Shown here piece after piece: positions 52,601 to 64,000 of a stretch of 64,000 nt of DNA. The notes beneath the pieces are model-generated. The model saw only the letters and a program-made list of their open reading frames with translations. It was not told the DNA's origin and ran no database searches. The stretch is from Mimachlamys varia (lineage: Eukaryota > Mollusca > Bivalvia > Pectinida > Pectinidae), in NCBI GenBank assembly GCA_947623455.1, contig OX392534.1, forward strand, positions 9,124,001 through 9,188,000. The letters run 5' to 3'. Positions within the stretch are counted from its first letter, which is position 1. Every line of letters starts with the position of its first letter. A program made the translations under genes and the position numbers.

Positions 52601-53930
52601 TCCAACAACTATAATATAGAGGTTAGTGCCCGTGCTTAAACTGTCCTTGTAGCTTTGTTGTCATAACCCGATTCTCACTTTGAGGGAGCGACATTTCTTG
52701 GTTTTGGCCTTGATTTGCATGGTGGATACTGTCGATACATCAGGCAATGTTTGCCTTCACGAACGCATGCTAAGGTTATGCACTTTTTCAACAGTTTCAT
52801 TGTGAAAGTTTCTGTTCTCGGTTCTAATTTCCTTGGCACCATCGATTTTCAGTTCATATTCCGATTTTGTTCTCGCATTTCGTCTTTGTTTTTTTTGTCG
52901 TGGAGATGTGGCAAAATCATGTGTCATTCTGACTAGCACAGCATTATTTCTGTATGAGTGTGCAGCTGTTCTGACGTTATGTGTATCTCCCACATCAATC
53001 TGATAGGATTTCTTCTGGGCACAACAGGTTATGCAGGGTAAGCTTTATCGGGATGTTTTCTGTAGAAACCTCCATCACATGCCCTCAGCCTGCTGTTTTG
53101 TCCGACCTTTTCCATTATATAATGATAAACGTTGGCCAACAGAAATACCGCCCATCTTCCTTGTGTCACTGGGTCTAACCTGGATTAAATGTTTTACGTC
53201 ACACAATGTGGTCGATAAAATGTTAAAAATAGACGCGCAGTATCATGTTGTGCCTGTTTTAGATGTGAATGGGCGTATATTATAGACTATAAAGAAGAAT
53301 GAACATTGGTGACGTGGCAGCCGATACAGGCTTTTATCATTCTACGATCATGAACAATGAGTCTTTTCGTATACAACGTGTGTTTTTAATCAAGATCAAA
53401 AACTGTTTCGAAAAGACCCCCAAAATTTATGTCCATGGCTTCCAAACGTTCCTATATTTAGGTTAGGTAAAGGGGCGGAAATTTGATCCGATACACCTCT
53501 GTCGAGTTCAATTCAATAAACACTAGAATACTTTTCTCAAGCACAGAAAACACATATTTACTCGCGAGAAAGACAATAATTGGTACAATAGGTTTTTGAC
53601 TACGGCATACGTATCAAAAACGGTCCACAGTTGACAACGAAACCATGGAACAACTCCATAATTGACATACATATGTACCTTCAAGGGAATTGGAGATATG
53701 GTCAGTTGGAATTGATTTAATAGAAGATAGACCCACATCAAGTAGATATTAGTTGATTGGAACTAAAATGTATACCTAATTTTCATCAATTCCATTGAGG
53801 TGAATTAGCAATTCCTCCGATAGACTTGAAACTGATGTTTCCAATTGAATTGAAGATATCTTCCTTTGAATAAGACTAACGTTAAATGAAGCTATTTGAA
53901 GATGTCTGTATAAAGTTACATATTTTTTAC
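52601..53930. other. Intergenic, no supported gene
   Basis: Several short frames exist on both strands (for example 53031-53285 plus and 52757-52993 minus), but none shows a domain, and splice-site support is lacking. Short GATTGGAACT/AATTGAATTGAAG phrases near 53750-53860 look like a decayed repeat. Confidence 0.55.
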
Positions 53931-53933
53931 CTA

Positions 53934-55172
53934 ACCTTTCAGCACCAAGGTATCATCTGGAACATAAGCATAGTAAGTTCTGAGTAGTTTATACAATGCT
54001 GTACCATCGTGACAGATATCGGTCTCTTGCTGACCTTTCAGCACCAAGGTATCATCTGGAACATAAGTATAGTAAGTTCTGAGTAGTTTATACAATGCTG
54101 TACCATCGTGACAGATATCGGTCTCTTGCTGACCTTTCAGCACCAAGGTATCATCTGGAACATAAGTATAGTAAGTTTTGAGTAGTTTATACAATGCTGT
54201 ACCATCGTGACATATATCGGTCTCTTGCTAACCTTTCAGCACCAAGGTATCATCTGGAACATAAGCATAGTAAGTTCTGAGTAGTTTATACAATGCTGTA
54301 CTATCGTGACATATATCGGTCTCTTGCTAACCTTTCAGCACCAAGGTATCATCTGGAACATAAGCATAGTAAGTTCTGAGTAGTTTATACAATGCTGTAC
54401 CATCGTGACAGATATCGGTCTCTTGCTAACCTTTCAGCACCAAGGTATCATCTGGAACATATAAGCATAGTAAGTTCTGAGTAGTTTATACAATGCTGTA
54501 CCATCGTGACAGATATCAGTCTCTTGCTAACCTTTCAGCACCAAGGTATCATCTGGAACATAAGTATAGTAAGTTCTGAGTAGTTCTCTACAATGCTCAC
54601 CATCGTGACAGATATCGGTCCCTTGCTAACCTTTCAGCACCAAGGTGTCAGCATCTGGAACATAAGTATAGTAAGTTCTGAGTAGTTTATACAATGCTGT
54701 ACCATCGTGACAGATATCGGTCTCTTGCTGAGCTTTCAGCACCAAGGTGTCAGCATCTGGAACATAAGTATAGTAAGTTCTGAGTAGTTTATACAATGCT
54801 GTACCATCGTGACAGATATCGGTCTCTTGCTGAGCTTTCAGCACCAAGGTATCATCTGGAACATAAGCATAGTAAGTTCTGAGTAGTTTATACAATGCTG
54901 TACCATCGTGACAGATATCGGTCTCTTGCTGACCTTTCAGCACCAAGGTATCATCTGGAACATAAGTATAGTAAGTTCTGAGTAGTTTATACAATGCTGT
55001 ACCATCGTGACAGATATCGGTCTCTTGTTAACCTTTCAGCACCAAGGTGTCAGCATCTGGAGCATAAGTATAGTAAGTTCTGAGTAGTTTATACAATGCT
55101 GTACCATCGTGACAGATATCGGTCTCTTGCTAACCTTTCAGCACCAAGGTGTCAGCATCTGGAGCATAAGTA
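53934..55172. repeat. 99-bp tandem array, about 12.5 copies
   Basis: The unit runs ACCTTTCAGCACCAAGGTAT, CATCTGGAACATAAGCATAG, TAAGTTCTGAGTAGTTTATA, CAATGCTGTACCATCGTGAC, AGATATCGGTCTCTTGCTG. It is 99 bp in most copies. GTATCATC alternates with GTGTCAGCATC. On the minus strand the 33-codon unit is open through runs of copies where the junction reads CTGACC or CTGAGC, and closed where it reads CTAACC. Confidence 0.95.
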
Positions 55173-57980
55173 TAAACCATGTGATTCTATCTAATACAGC
55201 AATTGCATTGGAAACGGGAATTGGCAAAGAAAGCGCGCTTAAATGTCAAATAAAGACGAACTGGGAAGTAACGATTGGGATCGCACGTTCATTACACTAG
55301 GGACGCTGGGCGAACTCGTTCCTTTGTCTGTGGGCAAACATTGAAAAAGCCAAATGGCGCATGCGTCGTTACGTTTTCGGGGAAAGAGAATGACAAATGC
55401 CACACAACAGCAGTTCAACTGGGAGTCGTTTCCTAGAAAAAGTAATTATAAGAAATGTTTCCCACGGTGTAGTATTAGTGTTTTTTCCTCCTTAGGCACG
55501 GGATGTGTCCGTTATAAACCCTCCAATGCTGAAATGTGCTGTATTAATAGGCTTCTCTGATGCTCACAGCTACATACAATCAACACAGGGAGGCTTTTGT
55601 CTTGTGATTAATACCTACTTCTACCCTCACGCGATATGTCGCTATAATTGAATGATTTGTCCCCTGTAGCGGCAGCCAGTCACAGCAGAGAGGGAAATTA
55701 CGGAATTGAAACTGCAGAGCCGAAACTGATTAGAACTATTTTGGGAACGACAGACACATTCTAATAGCAAAGAAAATGAAATACGATGACATTTTCATTA
55801 TTTTTTTTCTGCAAAATATTTAATTATTTGTCATCCTATGGAACAATGAAGAATGTCGTAAAGACTAGTTACCGTTTCTAACGGAATCGCAATGGAATTA
55901 CTGTCACAGACTCTTACGTAACACAGGGACATGATAATTGTTAACAATATTTGGACCTGACTTAAGGTATTTAGAGTAATTTTTACACTTTGGGGGTTTA
56001 GATTAATTTACTGAAAGGTTGGCAACGTCCCGATGTCGAAAACTCGACTCCACAAATTACAAATAACAAAATATTTGTTTGAAACACTTTCAAATATGCA
56101 CGCCAAATGTATGTTCCTTCAGCGTCATCGTGCCATTTTTAAATGAGTTTTGACGTCAGCCACGTGCTGAACATGAGGTGCCATTGACTACTGATCCACT
56201 TTCACGATGACGGCGAAAAACCTTGAAACTTGAAAATGTTTTTTTTTTTTAGGAAATGGAGATCTTGATTTGACGCGAGAAAAGTGGAGAGTTCAGTTTA
56301 CATGTATATGACCATTGGGGATGGTATTCACAGCCCGAAGTTACTCTAAACACCTTATAATTAAGGTCCAAATATAGCTGTATCAAATCCACAGGTCCCG
56401 AGTGCCGCGTGAACTACAATTACATTGGGTGTAATGGTAACTATGAAAATATCACAAGCGATAACAGAATTAAATGATTTCACGAGAGACCACGAGGTTC
56501 TTGAACATCAGAAGTTTCGAAAGAGCTCAATAAATTGGAATTACAGAGTTCTATTGTCGCGAGGAACTAAATTAACTCCAAGATTGTTCTCGCGGGTCTG
56601 TTCTGTTACTAGTCAACTCTGATACTGCATGGTCACCACTAGCAACCAAGTCGTATAACCGGATATCCGGTTGGCTCCATTTTAACACAGCACCGTTTCA
56701 CCTTTGCGCTGGCATTATATACTGATCAATTTGTCAATTAGATCGATATCATTTTATTGGTTCCTGTTCAGGGACAATTTAATATCTATAAAGTACATAT
56801 TCGACAGATTCAATGCGCTTCTTTACATGGGCCAACGGTAATCCGTGTATGATATCACATTTTATTTCCCAAACCCTGTACAAGATGTCTCGCATTTGCG
56901 AAATTTGAAAATTATTTTGAAACAGAGATGATTTTGCCCTGGAGGTTATACCAGTTCCTCCATTTCTATTACAGTCCCCTGGTTACTGACCCACACAAGG
57001 CCACATTGTTCCGTTACACAGACTGCCGGGGATTACCTATGTGTACCGAAATGTGGGTAAAGCTCCGTCAGCATGCCCAAAACTCTATTGTAAAATTGTG
57101 CTATTCCCAACTTTTATAAGAATGATTTCTTAATTGGATAAACATATTTTCTGCTTTCATTTACATTCTGTCGCGTGCTCGTTTTTTAAATGAATCGCAC
57201 AATCTTCGATTGTACAAAAAAAGTAAATGAATGCATTTTAATTACGTTATATATACAATATAAGCTGATAATACGAAAACACCAAAAACAGCTGGCATTC
57301 AAACATCTGTTGATGGAAAGAAAAATAATTAGTTTAAACGTTTATTTTCAGTTTCAAGTATGCGTTGTTTTATTTAAAATGTTGAACGATCTGCTTTTCG
57401 TTGTAAGCTGGTCGATCTTCAGTCGGGTTGTTTTTCGGGGTCACCAGTGCCTTTACTAGCAGTACACAGCCTTCATACTCGTGTCTGTTCACCTCCGAGT
57501 CTCACTAATGTTTCTGTATCAAAAGCTTACACACACCTTGGTCATACATAGACTCGGGGGAAATAGGTCGGGTGTATTTACGAAAAAATGATCATAACAA
57601 AATAGCTTTGTGACCTTTAGGCTGTTTGATGTCTTGTTTTGATCAAGACTTCGCAAATATTGTGTACGCTATGAAATGTATCACATAAAGCCAAAGGGCG
57701 TGATGTTTTTCTAAAAGATATTCTTCAATTTCAATGAATACGAGGAAACTTCCTATCAGTACGGGTATTGGTTGTGTTTGAAATTGAATTGATTTGATGA
57801 CATTCTAACGAACTGGCAGCTCATTTCACGTTTAATACACAGTGAGCTTTATAAACGTGTCACGCCCTAGAAATATCGAGAACTATACGCCTTACCTAGA
57901 TGACTATGGGCTGTAAGGGAATCATCATCGTGTTCCCATGACAATACGATTGCCCATATGTAGCTTGTGCAAGTGTTGTT
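55173..57980. other. Intergenic, no supported gene
   Basis: This is AT-rich sequence with scattered short frames. I saw no domain, RNA gene or bounded element. Confidence 0.5.
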
Positions 57981-57984
57981 CAAA

Positions 57985-58160
57985 CGTATGGCACGCCAAA
58001 TAAACATATTCTCAATTAATTGCACCTATCTTGAAATAATTGAAGATAGGTACAATTCAATTGAAGATAGGTACAATTAATTGAATTTATTGAAGATAGG
58101 TTCAATTTAATTGAAGATATGTGCAATTAATTGAGTATATGTTAATTTGGCGTTCGATAC
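57985..58160. mobile_element. Foldback element of about 165 bp rich in CAATTAATTG
   Basis: The left arm (CGCCAAATAAACATATTCTC, AATTAATTGCACCTATCTT) is inverted on the right (CGCCAAATTAACATATACTC, AATTAATTGCACATATCTT). The middle has three TTGAAGATAGG(T)(A/T)CAATT-like copies that can also pair. No clear target duplication is seen. Confidence 0.7.
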
Positions 58161-58781
58161 AAACGGAAACAGTACATCCCTGCAACAGGGAAAGCACTAG
58201 CGACAAAAACACAAAGTCTTACTTTTTATACGCCAGCGGTAAAATCTAAGTAAGCTTCCAAAATGATATACCCCGACTTCACAATCTCAAACGATTGCCC
58301 GGCTGTTGCTAAAGACTTAGTCCGTAGACAATAATAAGGGAATTTTAATCTCCCTGATCTTTGGTCATTTATATATAAACTTACGCTACCATGATTTCTC
58401 CGGGAGTTTGGCCCCAAAGAAACATACAACCATTATACAAGTCTGCTAGAAAGGGATAATAGAATGGTGCAGACTGGTATTGGGATCCGCTACACTCTTT
58501 GCCATTCGAAATGCTTACCCCATTCCTACACGAATAATCGTTCGACATACAACGACGATGGAATCCATGCTACCAGAGATAGTCATGAGGGTCCGTCCCG
58601 CCCTTGAGACCTTCGTCTTTTCTCTTCATGTCAAATGATTACGATTGCTTTGCTAACACCGTAAAACATTATACCAATGCGTATCTGGATATACATATAC
58701 GCCACCAAGATTGATTTCGGAATCCAGTGCCAATCTTGGAAATATAGTCTATTGGTCATAACACAAAATATGGTTGAAATT

Positions 58782-59082
58782 CGCACCCTCACAACAATGA
58801 CGTTAATTCGCACCCTCACAACAATGACGTTAATTCGCACCCTCATAACAATGACGTTAATTCGCACCCTCACAACAATGACGTTAATTCGCACCCTCAC
58901 AACAATGACGTTAATTCGCACCCTCACAACAATGACGTTAATTCGCACCCTCACAACAATAACGTTAATTCGCACCCTCACAACAATGACGTTAATTCGC
59001 ACCCTCACAACAATGACGTTAATTCGCACTCTCACAACAATGACGTTAATTCGCACCCTCACAACAATGACGTTAATTCCTA
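58782..59082. repeat. 27-bp array with TGACGTTA core, 11 copies
   Basis: The unit is CGCACCCTCACAACAATGAC plus GTTAATT. Ten of 11 copies keep TGACGTTA, a CRE/ATF half-site-like core; one has TAACGTTA. As 27 is a multiple of three, long repetitive frames exist on both strands; they are not genes. Confidence 0.93.
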
Positions 59083-59089
59083 ACTGGCA

Positions 59090-61650
59090 ATATTAAACTC
59101 GTACAATCAATATTGATTTCGTGGAAAGTGTTTGGAAACTGTTGTAACCCCTAGCCATAAACATTTCGGTGTACATATTCTTCCAAAAGCTACTCAGCTG
59201 TGCAGTCTGTATCGTTACAGTAGTCCAAATCTCGACCCCGCTATAATATACTCATTTGCGACATGAATGGACACTCAACCTTACCATATCAGAGTTGTAC
59301 TCTGGTCTCTCGAAGTCCCGGGTTATTACATGGAAACGGATGTAGTTCACACATTATATGGTTACCACATATACAATTGATGAGAATAAAGATTTGGATA
59401 AAAATATGCTACCAAGGTTGGCCTCTTGGGTCAAGCCACAACTTGGGAACTTGATATCTAGGTCAAATATACAATTGCTTGACTAAAAGATGAATATGCC
59501 GAACATGTTTTTTGGTTCGGGGGTTTGGTTTAGTTCTTTTGTCAACATGAATATAAGCATAAATAGGCGGACAACATCATGTTACCAGGATAAGCTCTTG
59601 GTTATGGCCTTCCCGCTGGAGGGAAAGGCTGAGCGATGTAGGCCCTTCAAGACTCTTGTTTGGTGTGGATTGTTAATATCAAACTCCCTTTTGACCTTTG
59701 GGAAATATCAATAAATCGTGACCAGAATCGAACTGTAGTCCCAAAGCACGAGAGTTTGACCCAGTAGGAGTTTTATGTTATTATGTCAAGTCTATGGATG
59801 AGATCATATTCCACAGTTCAAAAATAAAAAATGAAACCCGGTGTAGCTGATACAACCCTTATCGATATTTGAACAGTCGGCCGCGTGACGATTATGTTAC
59901 AACTGTAAAACAACCGCCAACAAACAAAACGTTTCAACATGAAGCCCTCGGTGACGGGAAATAAGTCCGCTTCCGCATTCTTCCTCGGTGACTGTTGCTG
60001 CCTGGCGTAAAACTAATAATAATTTATTTATATGTTTATTTGTAGATCATGTGGTGTGGCATGTGTTCAATGGACATGCTGGAGTTATCACTCACAATTT
60101 CGTATAACGGGAAGTCTACATTTGCAATATGGTAAAACCACATTGAATGCATACGCGACGGGACGTGTCGCCATTTTGTGTGAGAAGCTCAATGAACTGT
60201 GTTCCGTATATTATGAATTCCGTTAGTATAAAGGCAGATAAAGTGTCTGGTTTAAAAACTAACGGAGTGATTGACCTCAGGGCTGCTGACCTCTAGATTT
60301 GCCAGGTTAAGATAAAGACACTGAGCGCGCTAGAGTACATGGCATGAAGTGACCAGCGTAGTTGACCCCACGTAACAGTTGCTAAGCTGGCCGGAGCTAT
60401 TAAGTTTACCAACGCTGCTGCATCAACGCCACCTAGCTACATCTATCACGTGACGGAAGTTCCGAGAGCGGGATATTTCATAGTGCTAGCATTTCTGCTG
60501 GGTCAACAGGGACAAACGAAGGCTTCATTTGTCTCTGTTTCCATTGTTTAGCACGTGTCACGACGGTATCTTTCATTCGTGTTGGTCATTTCTGTAATTA
60601 TTTATCAATGTCAAACTTTAATGGAAAACTGCTTATGGAAAATAGTTTACTGTTGACTCATCTTAGAAATTATTCATAACAGGATTTTTTCTTTACATTT
60701 GTCATAAATGAAACATTGAGGATGTCAATAGCGATCTATTTCCCTTGAAGCACAGATACTACGTTTGAAGGAGGTAACGGTGGGATATGTTTTGTGACAC
60801 CTGAGACCGGGGCGCCTTACCTGGGGAGAAGTTACCTGTCGACTGTTTGGTGGGGTGATTCGAGGTAACGCGACCCAGGTATGATGTTGACTTGACCGCG
60901 CAGTGACGAGTTTACTCTCACTTTTTGTACGGCAAATATTTGCGCAGTGCCGCGCCATCAGAATGATTGACTATGTTTGAACAGAAGCTGGCCACACAAA
61001 GAAAGGAGAGGTTTTCCCCTGGGTACGGGTTTTATCGTAAACACGGACGAGAGACGAGTCATCGTCCTCAACCATGTTTTTGCCAAATAGGCACTTAAAG
61101 TTGAAGGTCACTAAACACACTTAGTGAGGTCACACGGCCCTAATAGTGCCCGATCAAGTGCGCCTCGCTACTAAACAACACCGTACGCCAATCATATGAC
61201 TGACAGTTTGAAGGCTAACGTATAACACCAACCTTAACTTATACAATACCGGTACATAGGTAGAATACCTATCAGGACAGCTCTCTGACAGGTGCGAATA
61301 TTACTGTAGCACAAACACGTCCTATTAAAATGGTTATAATCAAATTACACCGGTAAGTACCCGGGACATGCTAAATGTGGGTATACACGCGCCACAATGG
61401 AGATTATTTTGAGATATAATTTACAACGCGATTAGGGAATTCTTACTTGATTGATTATTTACCTGGTTTCTATTACCTTTTTGATGACGTCATCACGACA
61501 TTCCATGTTACTCTGGCTACCCTATGGCGTATATCTATTGGATATAGACGACCCTTACATATAGGCCAAATGAAAGATTCTCGTTTTGTTTTTCTCCCAA
61601 TTCATCGATGTCTTAAGATTTTGATGTCTAAGATTTTTGTTTGGTTCTCC
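59090..61650. other. Intergenic, no supported gene
   Basis: No domain-bearing frame, RNA gene or bounded repeat was seen. GC content rises somewhat near 60240-61200, but the frames there are short and unrecognised. Confidence 0.5.
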
Positions 61651-61656
61651 CCTTAA

Positions 61657-62783
61657 GGATATAGATAGGGGGTACATTCTCTTCAGATGTTTTGCTTAAT
61701 AATTTGGATATACATTTAATCACATACATGTATCATATATCATTGGAAAGGTTATTAAATTTTCTATAACGTGAACATATAATTATAGTGTTTAATTAAT
61801 TCATAATTGCATGATAGTATATAATATAAAAAATTACGGACACTTTTGAATTTGGATCTTCCTTTACATTTTCTTACAAAAACTGACAATACTTTTCCTA
61901 TTGATGGACAGAAAGGTCATCTACAAAAACGTGCCTCAGATTTTTCCTATATGTTCTAGAATTGAAGTAATTTCGATTTTATGGTCTCTGGGTGGGATTT
62001 TCATGCCCAAATTCACGTAATTGGTTATAAATCTTGTTGTAGCTAAATTCTTCAGAAACTGAGGCACGTTATTGTTGACAAGGTCATTCCCAACAATCCT
62101 GCAAAGTTTGGAAGAAATCGGTCCACAGATGCCAAAGTTATGGCTGTTTGAAGTTGACAACTTGTTGAATTTATGAAAGTGCTCTAAAGACCATTTCCAC
62201 TCTTTGAAATCGGATATCTCTGGTTTTAACACTTATCTGACCGATTCTGCCTACCAAACCATTAATCATGACTAGACATGTATCCATCAAGCTGTCCTCC
62301 GAAAAAACGGAGCATGCATTGGTTCATATGACTGAGAAATTAATGAATATTAAAATGTTTCTCAGTGAAAATGCCCCTTTCCCGCGAAATGTCAGATTGG
62401 ACATAGGATAAGCTCCTCCCATGTAATGAAGGGGTCATTAGAAACGCTCCGGCCCCTCTCTTATAGTATGTATTACATCAAAGACTGACCATGACTTAAT
62501 GGATTATAGCAGCATGATTACGCAGCACTCCACACCACCATAGCACAGGGCTAATGACTTTTTAACTGACCACGCCACTGTGTGATGTATCTGTTTATGG
62601 TGTAAACAGTACCACGTGTTGATCTGTATGAGCGTGTTCAATGTTAAATCACGTTAATTGACACATTTGGGAACATAATTTTGAAAATTACTTTTTGTTA
62701 TATGATGTAGTATGTTTATAAGTAATCAATTTTGCAAAAAACAAAAAATCAAAAAAAAAATTTGTTACCCCCTATCTATATCC
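61657..62783. mobile_element. 1127-bp non-autonomous element, 18-bp perfect TIRs, TTAA flanks
   Basis: GGATATAGATAGGGGGTA (61657-61674) is perfectly inverted at 62766-62783. TTAA abuts both ends (61653-61656 and 62784-62787). Inside are a second inverted pair (AACGTGCCTCAG near 61929 and CTGAGGCACGTT near 62058) and one minus-strand frame of 98 codons with no transposase motif. TTAA duplication suggests piggyBac-type mobilisation, although the TIR start GGAT is not the classical CCC. Confidence 0.78.
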
Positions 62784-62789
62784 TTAACA

Positions 62790-64000
62790 ACATTGTATGC
62801 CCGAGATTTCGAATCCTTTATGAAAAAGGCATCGTATAGTCCTATAAATGATTAAGATAACGCACGTTAGCCGTAATTATAAAACCCCTCTGTAAAACAC
62901 GTATAACTTAAAACCTAATTGATATGGCGATATGTGAAACACATTTCAATACGTTTTGCTATCTCCTTTTGCGTTGAAACTTTGGTCAGTTTGACCTACT
63001 TTTCACATATTTTTTACGAGCAGCAGACATTTTTATGTATTCTCCTAGTAGTATTCTGAAGCTGTTCTGCAGATTTCATTCTCTGCGAAAGATAGTATGG
63101 CATTATTTTATCAACCTTTTGAAGTTTAAGGGAATATGTGACATTTTTTGTGTGAGTTCACAGACACTCGTTTAGGGTGCTCTTTGACTCCATATATACA
63201 AGGACATAGGCGATTGGCGGTAGAATCCGAGAACTTGTTTAGCACGGTATTGAAATAGTTGACAGTGGATACATTACGGACAGACAGTGTATTGTCAGTA
63301 ACCAGACACGTACACGTTTAAACGAGATGTATACTAATACCGTAATACGTGGTAATGGTCCAATTATATCTGGCTCGGAAATCCGCCGTAATTACCCAGG
63401 TGTTTCTCGCTCGCCGTGACACGCGTGTAACGCACACGACTCGGCCTTTGTTGGGTAGGTATTATATGACAGAATATCTGAATAGCTTTCGTGTAAGTTA
63501 TTTTTTTTAATCTGGAATTCACGAAATAATAGTAAAATAAACAACACACGATAATTTCAAAGCAGACTTCATTGCAGTGGAAAAGAAAAAATAATGCAAG
63601 ACCAGACCGAGGTTCGAACCAGGAACTTCCGGACCAGATGGGAGTCGGACAAGGGACCCCTGGACCAGACGGAATTCGGACAAGGACATCCAAACTCTAC
63701 TAAAAGAGTGTTACAGGTTTTACACGACGAGATACTTTTGACAGGCGGTATATCAGATACGTCGCTTTCCACACCGGAAGTCACGATTCAAGATACTGTC
63801 GAACAGGGGCTATTGTCATATTGTCATTCTAGCCACGATATTCACCAATATAGGATTCCCACAAATACCAGAACACCAAAGATAGCTGGATTGTAACAAG
63901 ACTCTGTAGCCAGGGTTCGAACCAAGAAAAAGTCTCCAAAATTGAAATATTAAACGATTCAGTTAGTCTTGCATTGATTTTTGTCGATACACCAGTACAC
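62790..64000. other. Intergenic to window end
   Basis: Two short related phrases, GGACCAGATGGGAGTCGGAC and GGACCAGACGGAATTCGGAC, lie near 63631-63685. GGTTCGAACC (box-B-like) occurs at about 63611 and 63908, but no box A is near either. The frames on both strands at 63364-63896 lie over this repeat-like stretch and have no known domain. Confidence 0.5.

Noticed and set aside
52757..53285. Possible small genes downstream of NUAK
   Set aside because: Short frames without domains, start context or splice support; typical of chance in this DNA.
58631..59096. Long repetitive frames on both strands
   Set aside because: Products of a 27-bp unit; both strands are open, which is expected of the repeat and not of a gene.
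61936..62232. 98-codon minus-strand frame as a transposase
   Set aside because: No DDE/DDD or zinc-finger motif can be seen; it lies in a non-autonomous element.
63594..63896. Plus-strand 100-codon frame and overlapping minus-strand frames
   Set aside because: They overlie a short internal duplication and a box-B-like GGTTCGAACC; both strands are open and no family is recognised.

Overview
The window is a piece of an AT-rich animal nuclear genome, most likely from a bivalve mollusc. The signs are intron-split genes with GT..AG borders, many minisatellites, tRNA-derived SINE-like units, a 5'-truncated non-LTR retrotransposon, and repeat elements with terminal hairpins of the kind familiar from scallop and oyster genomes. 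The species cannot be fixed from sequence alone. There is no prokaryotic or viral gene organisation.

Only two host protein genes can be supported, and both can be followed from start codon to stop codon. They lie head to head. On the minus strand, a neural Wiskott-Aldrich syndrome protein homologue (N-WASP/WASL type) runs from its ATG at 22836 to its stop at 887-889 in ten coding exons that join in phase to 528 codons: WH1, basic patch, CRIB/GBD, polyproline, two WH2 motifs, central and acidic segments. On the plus strand, a NUAK-family AMPK-related kinase (NUAK1/ARK5 type) runs from its ATG at 23630 to its stop at 49867-49869 in seven coding exons that join in phase to 620 codons: a complete kinase domain and a tail with three ILK motifs. 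The two ATGs are 793 bp apart, with ETS-like sites near the WASL start and two short upstream ORFs before the NUAK start. WASP proteins drive Arp2/3 actin branching and NUAK kinases act on myosin phosphatase, so a shared promoter for two cytoskeletal regulators is an attractive inference, not something the sequence proves.

Layout: 1-886 satellite and WASL 3' region; 887-8324 WASL exons 10 to 3 with repeat-rich introns; 8325-20050 WASL intron 2, holding several arrays, a hAT-like foldback element and the retrotransposon; 20051-22836 WASL exons 2 and 1 with tRNA-like units between them; 22837-23629 divergent promoter region; 23630-49869 NUAK exons and large introns; 49870 to about 51 kb NUAK 3' UTR; about 51-64 kb intergenic sequence with arrays and terminal-inverted-repeat elements but no recognisable gene.

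The most unusual signal is that tandem duplication has repeatedly captured splice sites. WASL exon 9's 3' end and donor form an 11-copy, 36-bp minisatellite. WASL exon 5 has a shifted second copy. WASL exon 6 has a decayed copy of its end. NUAK exon 6's acceptor is duplicated beside a minisatellite. Several mobile elements can be bounded to the base by their target-site duplications. I did not find a new enzymatic or defence system here.
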